From positions 62,001 to 126,000 of the forward strand of contig JBNGIQ010009519.1 of NCBI GenBank assembly GCA_049999765.1: DNA of 64,000 nt, given 5' to 3'. The notes under the pieces were generated by a model. It was not told the DNA's origin, searched no databases, and worked only from the letters and a program-made list of their open reading frames with translations. The stretch's first letter is position 1, and each line of letters starts with the position of its first letter. The position numbers and the translations under genes are program-made. Of the stretch, positions 1 through 10,617 are shown piece after piece. This DNA comes from Phaeoceros laevis (taxonomy: Eukaryota; Anthocerotophyta; Anthocerotopsida; Notothyladales).

Positions 1-3000
1 TGTACCAGCTGAAGCGCCCGTGGATGGTGCCCCAGAATAACTTTCCAGTGGACCTATATGCCTTGAGGAATCCATGTCAGATTTATGTCCTCTAGGAAAG
101 TGTTCATCGAAGTTTGCAGACACACCCGTGACCTTGTGCAAAACTGGCATAATCTCAACCTGTTGGTGAAAGGTGAATGGCTTGCTTGCACTCTCATTGC
201 TATGGGACCCTCCAGCTGGGACAATATTCTGGAGCTCACTATGAGTAGGCAAGTCTCCATATACATCTCCATCATCAGTGGTGTCATTTCTGAAATCTAA
301 ATCACCAGCCCTTTCACATTCAGCCTCAGGAACAGTCAAAATATTTCCTTTCGCAGATAAAAGATATGAGCTGCATGGAGGTTCTGAGCTCAGACCATCA
401 CTGTCCTCTACCTTCCCATCAGCTGGCAGGTCTATACCCTCAGTTCCCTCTTGACTACTGGCAACTCTGCTATCTGTAATTCCAATCATTTCACCTTCAG
501 CCTCGTAATAAACTTGCCTATTGCTGCTAACAGGCAGCGCATCAGAGCTGCTTCCTAAGTGCTCTCCAAGTTCACTCCTTCCAGTACTTGGAATTTCCCC
601 ACCAGCAGTCCCCTCTATGGCAGGCAATTCTCTCAAATCACTATTGACTTCATTCTCACCTTCAACCTGAGAGAAGGGCTGGGAACTGCTTGGAGACATT
701 GTCGTCACTTCCCAGTTAACTGTGTCACTTCCACCATGACACTCGGCACTAGAAACAGGCTGCATATGCAATGTGGAAGACTCGATCTGCACAAACATTC
801 CATTAGTTACCGCTGGTGGAAACCTAGGTGGATAATTCATTGAGGGTCTTCTAAAAGAATCTTTTGCGAAACCTACGTGCAAAGAAAGATGGGTATCGAA
901 ATCTTCTTCGCCAGGCAACTGTTCATCCGTCATGGACCTTGAATTGACCCTGTGCAACCCAGGGGTACCTTGAACATTTTGGCGCAAGATGAATGGGTTG
1001 GTATTGGTCCTCGTATCTTGGAGGCCCACAGTAAGAGACAGATCCATCTCACAGCAATCCTGGAGTGGTGAACTTGCTTGCACAGTTTCCACATCCTCCA
1101 CAACGCAATCTGATGGCCTTCGTTCACCATCTGAACTGCCTCTCAACACCATATCGCCTGACTGGTCCAGAAAAGAACCCCCGCCTGACAAGTTAATGTT
1201 TGGCGCATCTCTTGAACCTCCAAGAATAGGCTGTGAGGCATTTCTGCAGACTTGGAGGCCATTCTGGCGTGGTGAACTTGCATCCACAGTTTCAACACTC
1301 TCCATGACGCGATCTGATGGGCTTTGTCCACCATCTGGAGTGCTCCTCTGCACCATATCTGCCTGGTCCAAAAATGAAACCCCACCTGACAAGTTAGAGT
1401 TTGCGGCATTTGTTGCACCCCTTGCACCTTCAAGAACAGGCAGTGAGTCATCTCTGCATACTCTAAAGCCATTCTGGAGAGGTGAACTTGCTTCCACAGT
1501 TTCCAGACCCTCCATGATGCGATCTGATGGCCTTCCTTCACCATCTGGACTGCCCCTCAACACCATATCACCTGACTGGTCCAAAAATGTACCACCACCC
1601 GACAAGTTAGAGTTTCCGGTGTTTGGTGCATCCCTTGCACATTCAATGACAGGCTGTGACGCATCCCTGCAATCTTGAAGGCCATTCTGGCGTGGTGAAC
1701 TGGCTTCCACACTTTCCACACTCGTCATGATGCAATCTGCTGCCCCATCTCCACCATCTGGAGTGCTTCTCTGCACCATATCTGACTGGTCCAAAAATGA
1801 AGTCCCACTTGACAAACTAAAGTCTGCAAACTTTGGTGCATCCCTTGCACCTCCAAGAACAGGCTGTGAGGCATCTCCGCAGACCTGAAGGCCACTCTGG
1901 CGAGGTGAACTTGTTTCTACAGTTTCCACACTCTTCATGATGCAATCTGATGCCATTTCTCCACCATCTGGAGTACTCTTCTGCACCTTATCTGACTGGT
2001 CCAAGAATGAAGCCACAGCTGACAAGTTGGAGTTTCCAAAGTCCGGTTCATCCCTTGCACCCTCGGGAACACGATCCAACAATAAAATTTTCTGTAGGAG
2101 CAGTCACCATATCACGACCATTAAGAAATACAGACAAATTCACCAAGGGCACTGGTGAGGTGCCCAGCGCATGGGTGCCCGGCATATTCCCTGCACATTC
2201 ATCATCTTCAGGATGATCAACAGCAGCAGAACTTATACCATCTTCGCTTGATGAAGAGTTCTGACAATCATCTCCATCTGTGGAAACAGTTGGCTCATCC
2301 ATGTCACCAAACACTGTGCGAAGGACTGCTGCTTTTGCCAATTCATCGAGCCTTGCAGAGTCCTGTCGTGATACTCTTTCCCTACCTGTCAACAGATGGT
2401 CATCAGGTGCCAGTCCCAGTTTGGCTTCACTTTCTACACCTGCACACTCGTTGTTTTGCTCCTTACTAACAGCAAGCGTACTATGTGGCGTGCCTGGAGT
2501 TGCTTCCATTAAATCACTACTCCCTTCAGCCCGACTATGTGATCCTGCTTGGAATTCTGGTAAAAAAGCCAAATCCTGTGTCTCCGACATTTTTGATACA
2601 TTCACTGTGCCTTGATCTTCTTCACGATCACGAAGATGAACTGCATCTGAACTAGAGAGTACACTCTGATCCTTCACGTCACTGCCCATGTATAACGTGT
2701 CTGACTCACCATCACCACAGAGTGCTGCACCAATGGAAACAGCTTCCTCACTATTGACAGGCAATGGAATTTCAAGCTCAGGTGTCCTGTGTATTGCATC
2801 TTCTACTGCTGCCTCAGAGACAGCAGTGCTTGGCTTGGCATCTGTCGCCAATTCACACACTGATGGACTATGTATTGCATCTTCCATTGCTGCTTCAAAG
2901 ATAAGAGTGATTGCTTTGGCATCTGCTATAAGCGCCAAGCTGCCAGGTTCTTCCTCATCAAGGTCTAACCCCGACAGCCTTGCAGAGTCCTGCTGTGATA

Positions 3001-4810
3001 TTCTTTCCCTGTCTGTCAACAAATCGAGATCAGGTTCCAACTGCATTTCCCCTTCACTTTCTACACCTGTACATTCCTCTTGCTCCTCACCATTAGCATT
3101 AGTACTATGTGGCATGTCTGAAATTGCTTCCATCAGGCCGTCACTCCCCTCAGCCCCACTATATGGTCCTCCATGGCATTCTTTCGAACTATCCAAATCC
3201 TGTGTCTCTGATATTTCCAATTCATTCACCTTGTTCCGATCCTCTTCAGGATCACCAAGACGACCTGCATCTGAACTAAGAGGTACACTACGATCCTGCA
3301 CTTCCCGACCCATGTATATTGTGTTTGATTCACCATCACTACAAGGTGCTGCACCAATTAAAACAGCTTCATTACTTTTGACAGGCGATGCAATTCCAAA
3401 CCCCGATGTCCTGTGTATTACATCTTCTGCTGCTACCACACAGACAGCAGGGCTTGGCTTAGCATCTGCCACTGGCACAAAGCTGCCAGGGTCCTCCTCA
3501 AAGTCCAACCCCGACAGCCTCTCAGAGTCTTGCTGTGATACTCTTTCCCTATCTGTCAACAAACAGTCATCAGGTGCAGCTTCTCTTTCTACATCTGCAC
3601 ACTCGTTTTGCTCCTCACCATCAGCATTAGTACTGTGTGGCATGTCTCGAGTTGCTTCCATCAGGTAATCACTCCGTTCAGCTCCACTACATGGTCCTAC
3701 TCCGTGTCCTTCCAACCCAGCCATATCCTGCGTCTCTGATATTTCTGATACATTCAGCTCGGTTTGATCATCTTCACGCTCACAAAGTTGAACTGCGTCT
3801 GAACTAGGAGGTACAGTGTGATCCTCCACTTCACGACCCATGTATAGTGTGTCTGACTCAACATCACCACAAGGCGCTGCACCATACGAAACAGCTTCCT
3901 TACTCTTGTCAGGCTTTGCAACTTCAAAACCAGATGTCCTGTATACTGCATCTTCTACTGCCGACTCTAAGTCAGCACCTCTCGCCTTGACATCTGCCAC
4001 CGGCGCCAAGCTGCCAGGTTCTTCCTCATCAAGGTCCATCCTCGACAGTCCCGCAGAGTCCTGCTCGCCGTCTGTCAATATATGGTCATCAGGTGCAAAC
4101 TCCATTTCTGCTTCTCTTTCTTCACCTGGAAACTCGTTTTGCTCCTCACCATTAACATAATATGGAGTTGCTTCCATCAGGTCGTCACTTCCATCAGCTC
4201 CACTATATGGTCCTACTCGAAATCCTTCCAACCCAGCCAAATCCTGCGTCTCTGACATTTCTGGTACACTGAGCTTATTTCTATCCTCTTCATGATCACA
4301 AACATGAGCTGCGTCTGGACTAGGAGGTACACTGTGATCCTTCACTCCACGACCCACGTATAGTGTGTCTGACTCACCATCTCCACAAGGTGCTGCAGCA
4401 TTCGAAACAGCTTCCGCACTCTTGTCAGGCGTTGCAATTTCAAACCCTGATGTCCTATGTGGTGCATCTTCTGCTGCAGCCTCCAAGACAGCAGCGCTTG
4501 CCTTCGCATCTGCCACCGGCGCCAAGCTGTCAGCTTCTTCGTCATCAAGGTCCAACCCCGACAGCTCCATAGCATCTTCCTCATCACCCCACTCGTCTTG
4601 ACCAGTTTCCACATCCCAGTCCTCGTGTACACTTTTCTGCGAGTCCCCAAGTTCAGCCTTGGGAGCTATCCCCACTCCCAGGAAGGCAGCGCTCCCAGCA
4701 CCGATGTCCTCCGCCAAACTGGTCTCCTCCTCCTCTTCCTCCAAAGCCCTCCGGAACGCATTTAGCGCCCCTTCGAAATCCGCAACCTCTTCAACGGTAG
4801 GAACCCCCAT
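1..4810 (-). CDS. Large acidic tandem-repeat protein, function unknown, C-terminus cut by window edge
   Basis: The protein starts at the ATG at 4810-4808 (MGVPTVEEVADFEGALNAFR...) and reads open for 920 codons to about 2048. A frame change there is best explained by a short intron ending at 2092, after which reading stays open from 2091 to position 1. The sequence is rich in Glu, Asp, Ser, Ala and Gly, with no membrane segment and no domain I recognise. The N-terminal 45 residues look like a short helical, Glu-rich head. Then come four copies of a 172-208 residue repeat (A) and, past the intron, at least five copies of a 68-71 residue repeat (B), followed by a non-repeated low-complexity tail that is still open at the edge. 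All repeat spacings are multiples of three, so selection has kept the frame. It is probably a disordered scaffold or regulatory protein, but that is inference only. The donor site of the intron is not resolved. Confidence 0.7.
990..2091 (-). repeat. Coding tandem repeat B, about five copies of 68-71 codons
   Basis: On the minus strand the unit reads roughly DAPKFADFSLSSGTSFLDQ, then SDMVQRSTPDGG, then an acidic/Cys block ending SVETVETSSPRQSGLQ. The CACCATCTG landmark on the plus strand recurs at 1125, 1329, 1539, 1752 and 1962, with spacings of 204, 210, 213 and 210 nt, all divisible by three. This family shares no obvious sequence with repeat A in the same protein. Confidence 0.8.
2345..4565 (-). 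repeat. Coding tandem repeat A, four copies of 172-208 codons
   Basis: Each unit contains, in order, LSGLDLDEEE-like, SLAPVADAKA-like, AAPCGDGESDTLY-like, MSETQDLAGLE-like, LMEAT and LLTDRERVSQQDSARL-like blocks. The equivalent of the GESDTLY block falls near 4359, 3843, 3315 and 2691, giving spacings of 516, 528 and 624 nt (172, 176 and 208 codons). The last unit is longer because a segment of about 30 residues around EDAIH is duplicated inside it. Confidence 0.85.
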
Positions 4811-5323
4811 CCTTCAACAGCAGTCTCAGTCACCACCGCATCACTTCGCTGCACAAGAAGGCCAAATTTTCCGACTCGGTGAGACCCAATTAAACCATGC
4901 AACATGCACTAATGCTAGTGGGCAAAGAACTGCGCAGACATCAATTCATAAGCAAGCCTGGTCCATCGTGAGTACAGGAGAGGTCGGAACTCATGGAAGG
5001 CGCAAGCAGCAATTGCTACGTCCCCGCGGAGTGCGGCTTGGGAACTGCGTGTCCTCAGAACATTTGCCACCACCCTGAAATTCAGGGCGGCCATGCCAAG
5101 AGCACTCAATTACTGCCGCTGCTACCATTCAACGGCACTCACCAGCATAAAAACTCCGCGCCCTCCGTACTGTCCAAACTTTGGCGATTCGGGGCACAAC
5201 GTTTACCAGGCGCTCTCCGAAACTCCGATCCGTAGGGTTTTTTTCAAGACAGAAAGGCGTGTTCACGCCAGGGTGTGGATTGCTCCAGCTTGACCGACGA
5301 GGCTGGAGGTGGCTCGTGCAAGG
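4811..5323. promoter_or_regulatory. Shared upstream region of two divergent genes
   Basis: This interval of about 510 bp separates the starts of the acidic repeat gene (-) and the plastid NusG-like gene (+), so it must hold both promoters and 5' leaders. A CATAAAAA stretch near 5147 could be a TATA-like element for the plus-strand gene. No longer open frame here resembles a protein. Confidence 0.4.
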
Positions 5324-6735
5324 ATGCCTTCCCTGGCTGCTGCCTCGAGCTCCCTGCCGACTTGTGCTTGGGCCAGGAGTGGCACTGAGTATTGCTGCAG
5401 CAGACGTGTGGTGTGCTGTCTGCCGTCTTCCATTGACTCGGCGTCGAGCAGTGACTGTCTCAGTGTCGAGACTGAGAGCTTGTCAGTCAGGGAGAGGAGG
5501 AAGTTGCGTAATGCGCGGCGGGAGGAACTAATAGCTTCCAAGGAGAACTGGAGGGAAGAGGTGGAGAAGAAACTGGACGTGAAGCCAAAGAAACTGCACG
5601 GATGGGAGCAGCAGTTGGATACAAATCGGCTAAGTGAGCAGGGGCTCCGATGGTGGATGCTCCAGGTTTTCAAAAACGCTGAGAAAGAGCTGGCTGATTA
5701 CTTTGCAAAGGAATTTCCGCGAAGGTTTCCTGAAGAGCATTTCGAGGTACGCACTGAAATCCTTGTACCTCGTTATTGTGAGAAATGTTTTGTTCTCTGT
5801 CTGGAATTTGGTATGTGAAAGGGGTAATGTGCAAGCTTGAATGACTATCTTATAAGCCTCTGACTTGTTTTACAGAGGCTGCGGTGAAATATCGGTGCAG
5901 GTTTTTGTGCCCTCGGTACCCTGTGGCAAGGGAGGAAGAGGGGGAGCTTTCTTCGATGGGAGGAGGAGGCTATTTCCATGCATAGTTCTCGTTCGATGCG
6001 TTTTGAACAGGGAGAAGTACGATTTTTTCACTCGCACTTACAATGTGATGGACTTCTTCGGACATAAGGCCGGACCAGTGTATGCTTTTCTCCCTCGCTT
6101 GGTGCTAGCTGTTGCGGAACTTGATCAATGACCATCCTGAGTGTCTGGCAAACACGCTAACAAAGTGTCGTGCAGGTATTTAGATCGCACAATGCCGGCT
6201 CCTGTTTCTATAAACCAGATCGAGGAGATCTTTGAACAGGTTAGACAGGCAGATGCTGCCTGGAAAGCGGCTGAAGAGGATAGGCAAAAGCAGGATGAGG
6301 AGAAGGCCGCAGAAAAAGAGAGGAAGAAAGAAGCAGCCAAGGTGCAAGCAGCTGAACGACGCATGCAGGCGAAGTTGGAGCAAGAGAGGAAGAAGCTGAG
6401 AAAGGAGTATGAGCCCGAGTGGGGGCCGGAGCCCGAGGTTGTGTTCAAACCATACCGTGTGGGATCAAAGATTATGGCCACCGCTGGCCCTTTCCAAGAC
6501 TTTAAGGGCATTGTTGTCCAGACCCCTAAAAAGGGGGAGAAGGTGTCACACTACCCTACCTACCTGGAATCTTGCTCTTGTGATTTCATAAAAGAGAGGA
6601 GCTTAAGATTCTAATAGGGCAATGTGTGTTCAGGTTAAGGTATACTTCACCATGTTCGGCCGTGAGCAAGCTGCTGCAGTGGATCCCAGCCAGATTGTTG
6701 AGATAAGCGAAGAGGAACCGGCTCTCTTTGAGTGA
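5324..6735 (+). CDS. PTAC13: Plastid NusG-like transcription factor (pTAC13-type)
   Basis: Four exons: 5324 to 5777 (or 5810), 5878-6079, 6176-6542 and 6634-6735. Either donor keeps frame and gives 374 or 385 residues. The ATG at 5324 opens a Ser/Ala/Cys-rich, basic stretch consistent with a plastid transit peptide. An NGN-type domain follows (LRWWMLQVF near the start, LFPCIVLVRCVLNREKYDFF in exon 2), then PAPVSINQIEEIFEQV and a charged coiled coil rich in Glu/Lys, and last a KOW domain (ATAGPFQDFKGIVVQ ... YFTMFGREQAAAVDPSQIVE). This order matches the plant NusG homologue pTAC13 of the plastid transcription machinery, where NusG-type factors contact RNA polymerase and ribosomes. The KOW match is strong. 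The NGN part before LFPC is divergent, and the first intron junction is the least certain. Confidence 0.8.
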
Positions 6736-7828
6736 TCTTAATCCAGGAAGGAGTCCTAATGCAGAAGCCACCATCTATCTAAGCTGAAGCTCTACTGCAG
6801 CTGAGACGAGAACCGCTTTATGCAGTCATGCTATGGGTATCCATCAAAGCAACGGAATGGCCCAGCTGTAGGAAGCTGTACATACTTCGGTGGCATGCCG
6901 TTTTACGCGTTATTGGCCAGCGACCGTTTCGCCTTGGGCTGTCATAGAAATTGTCGTTAGTGGCCTGCATCCAGCAGATTCCAGCTCGCAGCACATGCTT
7001 AATTGGACTTTTTGACTGCGGACGCATGCTTAATTGGACTTCTTAATTGGTCATGGTGACAGCAAGCATAATGTAGGCTTCAGGGATGGAGTTCGAGATT
7101 GGGTGAGAAATACGCCTCCGGCGCAGCACACACAAGCTCTCAACCGTTACAAAACATGTTCGGACCGGAAATGACATGCATCGCTATATACGTCACTTCA
7201 CATTTGCTCCTTCACGCGAACATCCGACCTACAAAACCGGGAGGACAAAAAATAGTCATTTGCGAGCACGAAGATGGACGAGGCATACGAGTCGCGAGGG
7301 GAGGTTGGGCTGAAAACTTGCCCAGCCACGAGAAACAAAAGGTCGCCACTCACCGTTTGTTTGATGCCAATGCCTGAAGGAAAGTACTCCCCTGTTGCAG
7401 ACTAAGGAGTAAGCAGCGGACAACCTTGCCATCTGATTCCTCCTTAAGGCGTGCACCCAGGGCCTTGGAACTCTGCAGAAACACATGAAGCAAAGTGAAT
7501 TCAAGAAAGACATTCCAAAAACGACTACTGAATGCTCTCAGCAAGGAGATTAGTCAGAGCTTGGAATACCATGGAGGATAGCAAGAACCCTGTACAGCCC
7601 GAGTCCATAGCAGCTTAAGACTTCCTGAGACCTTCCCAGTCGCATGGAAACTGACATCCACCGCTAAATTGTATAACTCCACCCAGGTTGGCAGTGGCCT
7701 TCTAAGCACGCATCTAGTCCAGAGGGGGCAGACAAAGCTACTCCTCTCGGCAACCGGAGATAAGTGGTACTCTATCCAAAGCACGTGCTATCCATCAACA
7801 AGCTTGATATATGCCGGTGAGACCTCCC
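6736..7828. other. Intergenic, no gene recognised
   Basis: The interval holds the 3' flank of the NusG-like gene and the 3' flank of the converging GT61 gene. The only structure I see is a 17-bp direct repeat (CATGCTTAATTGGACTT) at about 6994 and 7024. Short open frames here have no recognisable protein sequence. Confidence 0.5.
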
Positions 7829-8805
7829 TTACTCATGTGCATATTCAGACAAGCACCAGGATCCTTGCACAGCAAGTCTACAGCTGGCGGTAAGCTTGTG
7901 TAGCTCAGACTCGAGCTGCTCCAGATCCACAAAGATCCGCTGACCCTTCGAATAGTTCATGCACCGCTTTACCGAGAAACAATGCTTCCATCCAAGCAAT
8001 AGAGCATAAACCCTCATTTTAAACGGCATTCCTCCCTCTTCTGACGGCCACGTTCCATGAAGCTCGTAGTGATGCACGCTGGCGGCATGGACATAGTTTT
8101 TGAACCAATCGATATAGTACAGGAGGGGGAAAGCTTCAAAGACGGTTGCCTGTGGACGAGCGAACAAGAAGTTGATGTTGTGTGATCCATGCGGGGTGAG
8201 CAGGAAATCTGCTTCCGCCACTACCTTCACCTGCTCACAAAAGTTCCCAAGGCCACTAGTAGCATGCTTCAAAGGCACAAGCAGCTCCCTCTCAAGCACC
8301 TCCTCCACGCTGGCGAGGTTGGCAATAGGTCTCGACGAGTTGCTCCTCCTCACCACTACTACATCAGCAACAGGCCGATGCGCCTTTATGCTCGGAATTC
8401 CGCAGTAGGACAACACCTGTCCTCTCAACCAATCGTTTGCCTTGGTGTTGGGCATGTATCCTGCATTAGTGAGGCCAGACAACAATACCGCATCCTCAAA
8501 GCAGATTGGAGGCTCCCCTGGCCCTGGCACGTTCATGAACTTCACATTCAACTCCCTAGGGAAGGCCGCCAGCAGGCCAAGAGACCATCTCGACACTGTG
8601 GAAGGATCCGCAGGATTGGCAAACCAATAGAGCGTGGATTTGTTGAGACCGTACAGGTGGGACAGGAGAATCGCCGGAATGAGCTTTTCCGCCTCATGGT
8701 GAGGATTGGGCCCAAAATTGGGCCCATAGGGCATCATCTTCAAGTCTGCCACCATCTGTGTGCCTCGAATCCATTCCACCTCCGTGCCATCCTGCACACC
8801 CCACC
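7829..8805 (-). CDS. GT61-family glycosyltransferase, N-terminus lost in assembly gap
   Basis: About 325 residues read open from the gap edge at 8805 to the stop at 7829. The C-terminal half is a clear GT61 (DUF563) catalytic domain: an RSNSSRPIANLASVEEVLE stretch, then EQVKVVAEADFLLTPHGSHN, NFLFARPQATVFEAFPLLYY and a C-terminal HHYELHGTWP. GT61 enzymes are Golgi type II membrane proteins that add xylose, arabinose or GlcNAc to glycans or xylan; the acceptor cannot be told from this fragment. The transmembrane anchor and N-terminal third should lie in or beyond the 400-N gap. The GC-rich sequence beyond the gap (9206-9380) may or may not belong to the same gene. A second, only distantly similar GT61 gene lies at 29201-30991. 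Confidence 0.8.
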
Positions 8806-9205
8806 NNNNNNNNNNNNNNNNNNNNNNNNNNNNNNNNNNNNNNNNNNNNNNNNNNNNNNNNNNNNNNNNNNNNNNNNNNNNNNNNNNNNNNNNNNNNNNN
8901 NNNNNNNNNNNNNNNNNNNNNNNNNNNNNNNNNNNNNNNNNNNNNNNNNNNNNNNNNNNNNNNNNNNNNNNNNNNNNNNNNNNNNNNNNNNNNNNNNNNN
9001 NNNNNNNNNNNNNNNNNNNNNNNNNNNNNNNNNNNNNNNNNNNNNNNNNNNNNNNNNNNNNNNNNNNNNNNNNNNNNNNNNNNNNNNNNNNNNNNNNNNN
9101 NNNNNNNNNNNNNNNNNNNNNNNNNNNNNNNNNNNNNNNNNNNNNNNNNNNNNNNNNNNNNNNNNNNNNNNNNNNNNNNNNNNNNNNNNNNNNNNNNNNN
9201 NNNNN
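8806..9205. other. Assembly gap, 400 N
   Basis: The run of exactly 400 N interrupts the GT61 gene. Its round length suggests either a size estimate or a placeholder. Open frames drawn across it are meaningless. Confidence 0.99.
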
Positions 9206-9438
9206 GGCCGTTGCAGGCGCCCTAGCCGCACTCACCACTTGCCGCCACTCTGGCCCGTCGCTGCGCGTTCACAGCAGCTCGACCTAGCTGGGCACTTGGC
9301 CGCCGTCCAGCTCGGCGCCTGCGCTATGGCCCCTAACGGCACGCTAACGGCGCCCGCGCATCATGGCTGCCGTTAGCTGCATTACTAACTATACCCTGGC
9401 CTTAACCGAGGGTTACCCAACCTCAACCACAGCATGAC

Positions 9439-9578
9439 AAATCTCAATTGGAATCTTTAAATTGAATGCATTTGTACTGCTTTTTTCACCTCAATATAAT
9501 ATTTGGTGAATCTCAAATGGAATCTTTAAATTCAATGCATTTGAAGTGCTTTTTTCACCTCAATATAATACTTGGTTG
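9439..9578. repeat. Tandem duplication, 70-bp period, AT-rich
   Basis: Two near-identical copies start at AATCTCAA near 9439 and 9509. Each contains GGAATCTTTAAATT, AATGCATTTG and a shared TTTTTTCACCTCAATATAAT tail. The copies differ by only a few bases. The function is unknown; the block sits in an AT-rich stretch unlike the GC-rich DNA just to its left. Confidence 0.85.
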
Positions 9579-9701
9579 TATAACTTGTATCCTTCTATGT
9601 AGTGATTGATTGTACAATATTTTTGTGTAATAGTTGAAGATGTGATGTGATATGATGTGATGTGACGGTATTTGATAGTGAAGAAGAAGAATCTTTACTA
9701 T

Positions 9702-9793
9702 GTGCTTTTGGGTTCAATTGAACCACACGCTGTGATAGAGATGATGAAGTGCTTTTAGGTTCAATTGAACCACACGCTATTATAGAGATGATC
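9702..9793. repeat. Tandem duplication, 48-bp period, with a 14-bp palindrome
   Basis: Two copies of a unit of about 44 bp (GTGCTTTTGGGTTCAATTGA...TAGAGATGAT) start near 9702 and 9750. Each copy carries the perfect palindrome GGTTCAATTGAACC. Just upstream, near 9640-9666, a short GATGTGAT-type simple repeat occurs. This could be a promoter-like array or a transposon end; nothing coding is seen. Confidence 0.8.
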
Positions 9794-10490
9794 ACTTGGT
9801 ATAATGCGAGATAGACTTCTACTTTTATAAAAGACCACTCAACATCCACTCCTTCCTATGCAAGCCTAGCATGGAGCGCATTGCCTTTGTACCTTGGCCT
9901 TTTGTGCGGGAAGAGAAAAAACCCTAAGAGGTAAAAAATACTCAGATGTGGTCCGTATGAAACCGTTGAACCGTATGGCGTTGAAACCGAGAAGCTTTTC
10001 CCTCCGGAAATGGGACAGTGCAACAAAAAACCGAAACCACATAACTGGAGCCGGGAAAAATCTGCAAGCTACTACTGGGACAGTCTTGGGTTTCCCCGGG
10101 CTGCAACTGAGCCTCGAGTCAGATGAGAGCTAAGAACCATTTCAATGATCTTGTCTCCCGAGTTCCTTGTTCTCCAATGTGGTAGACCTAGGGAGCGCTC
10201 CTTAGTTAGGAGGCTCACATATCCCCTTAGTTAGTGGCACTTCTTAACGCCTGTGATTTGCGATGAAATGCTGTGTCCGTGAACGAAGGTATAATTTGTT
10301 CTTGTCAATTTGCAGCGGAATGCTATGTGTGCTGTGTTAGAAGTCTTTCATTGGCTGCCTGACACTGTGAACGTAAAACCTGCTTGTGAACATAAAACCT
10401 CCGTGATTTTCAAAGCATATCCAAGGTAAAAACCTGTCACTTGTGAGCAATTGATAGATGCACGCAAGCTGTTTGGTCTTCTGTCCACAG

Positions 10491-10617
10491 GGGATGCGGT
10501 AGCATGGACTGCTCTGATAGATGGGTGTGTTGAGCATGGGTTCGTTCCAGGCCGTATTCAGGCTCTCTCGTGGCAGGCCGTATCCTACACCATGCTGGAG
10601 GGGGCCGTCAGTCGTTG
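10491..10617 (+). pseudogene. PPR-like fragment
   Basis: One reading frame following CTTCTGTCCACAG gives GDAVAWTALIDGCVEHGF and runs to a stop at about 10617. The DAVAWTALIDG...EHG pattern is typical of one PLS-class pentatricopeptide repeat. Only this one repeat is visible and no other repeats flank it, so it is more likely a gene scrap than a working RNA-binding protein. A chance match cannot be excluded because it rests on about 16 residues. Confidence 0.3.

Noticed and set aside
990-2091. CRISPR-like array
   Set aside because: Spacing near 200-213 bp, repeats and spacers both conserved, and a coding frame throughout; the genome is eukaryotic.
2155-4765. Plus-strand open frames across the acidic repeat gene (for example 2688-3668)
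   Set aside because: They are Ser-rich shadows of the minus-strand repeats; the minus frame keeps repeat spacings in multiples of three and runs on past the intron.
8740-9376. Open frames running through the 400-N gap
   Set aside because: Unknown bases were read as open sequence. Only the part left of the gap has GT61 similarity.
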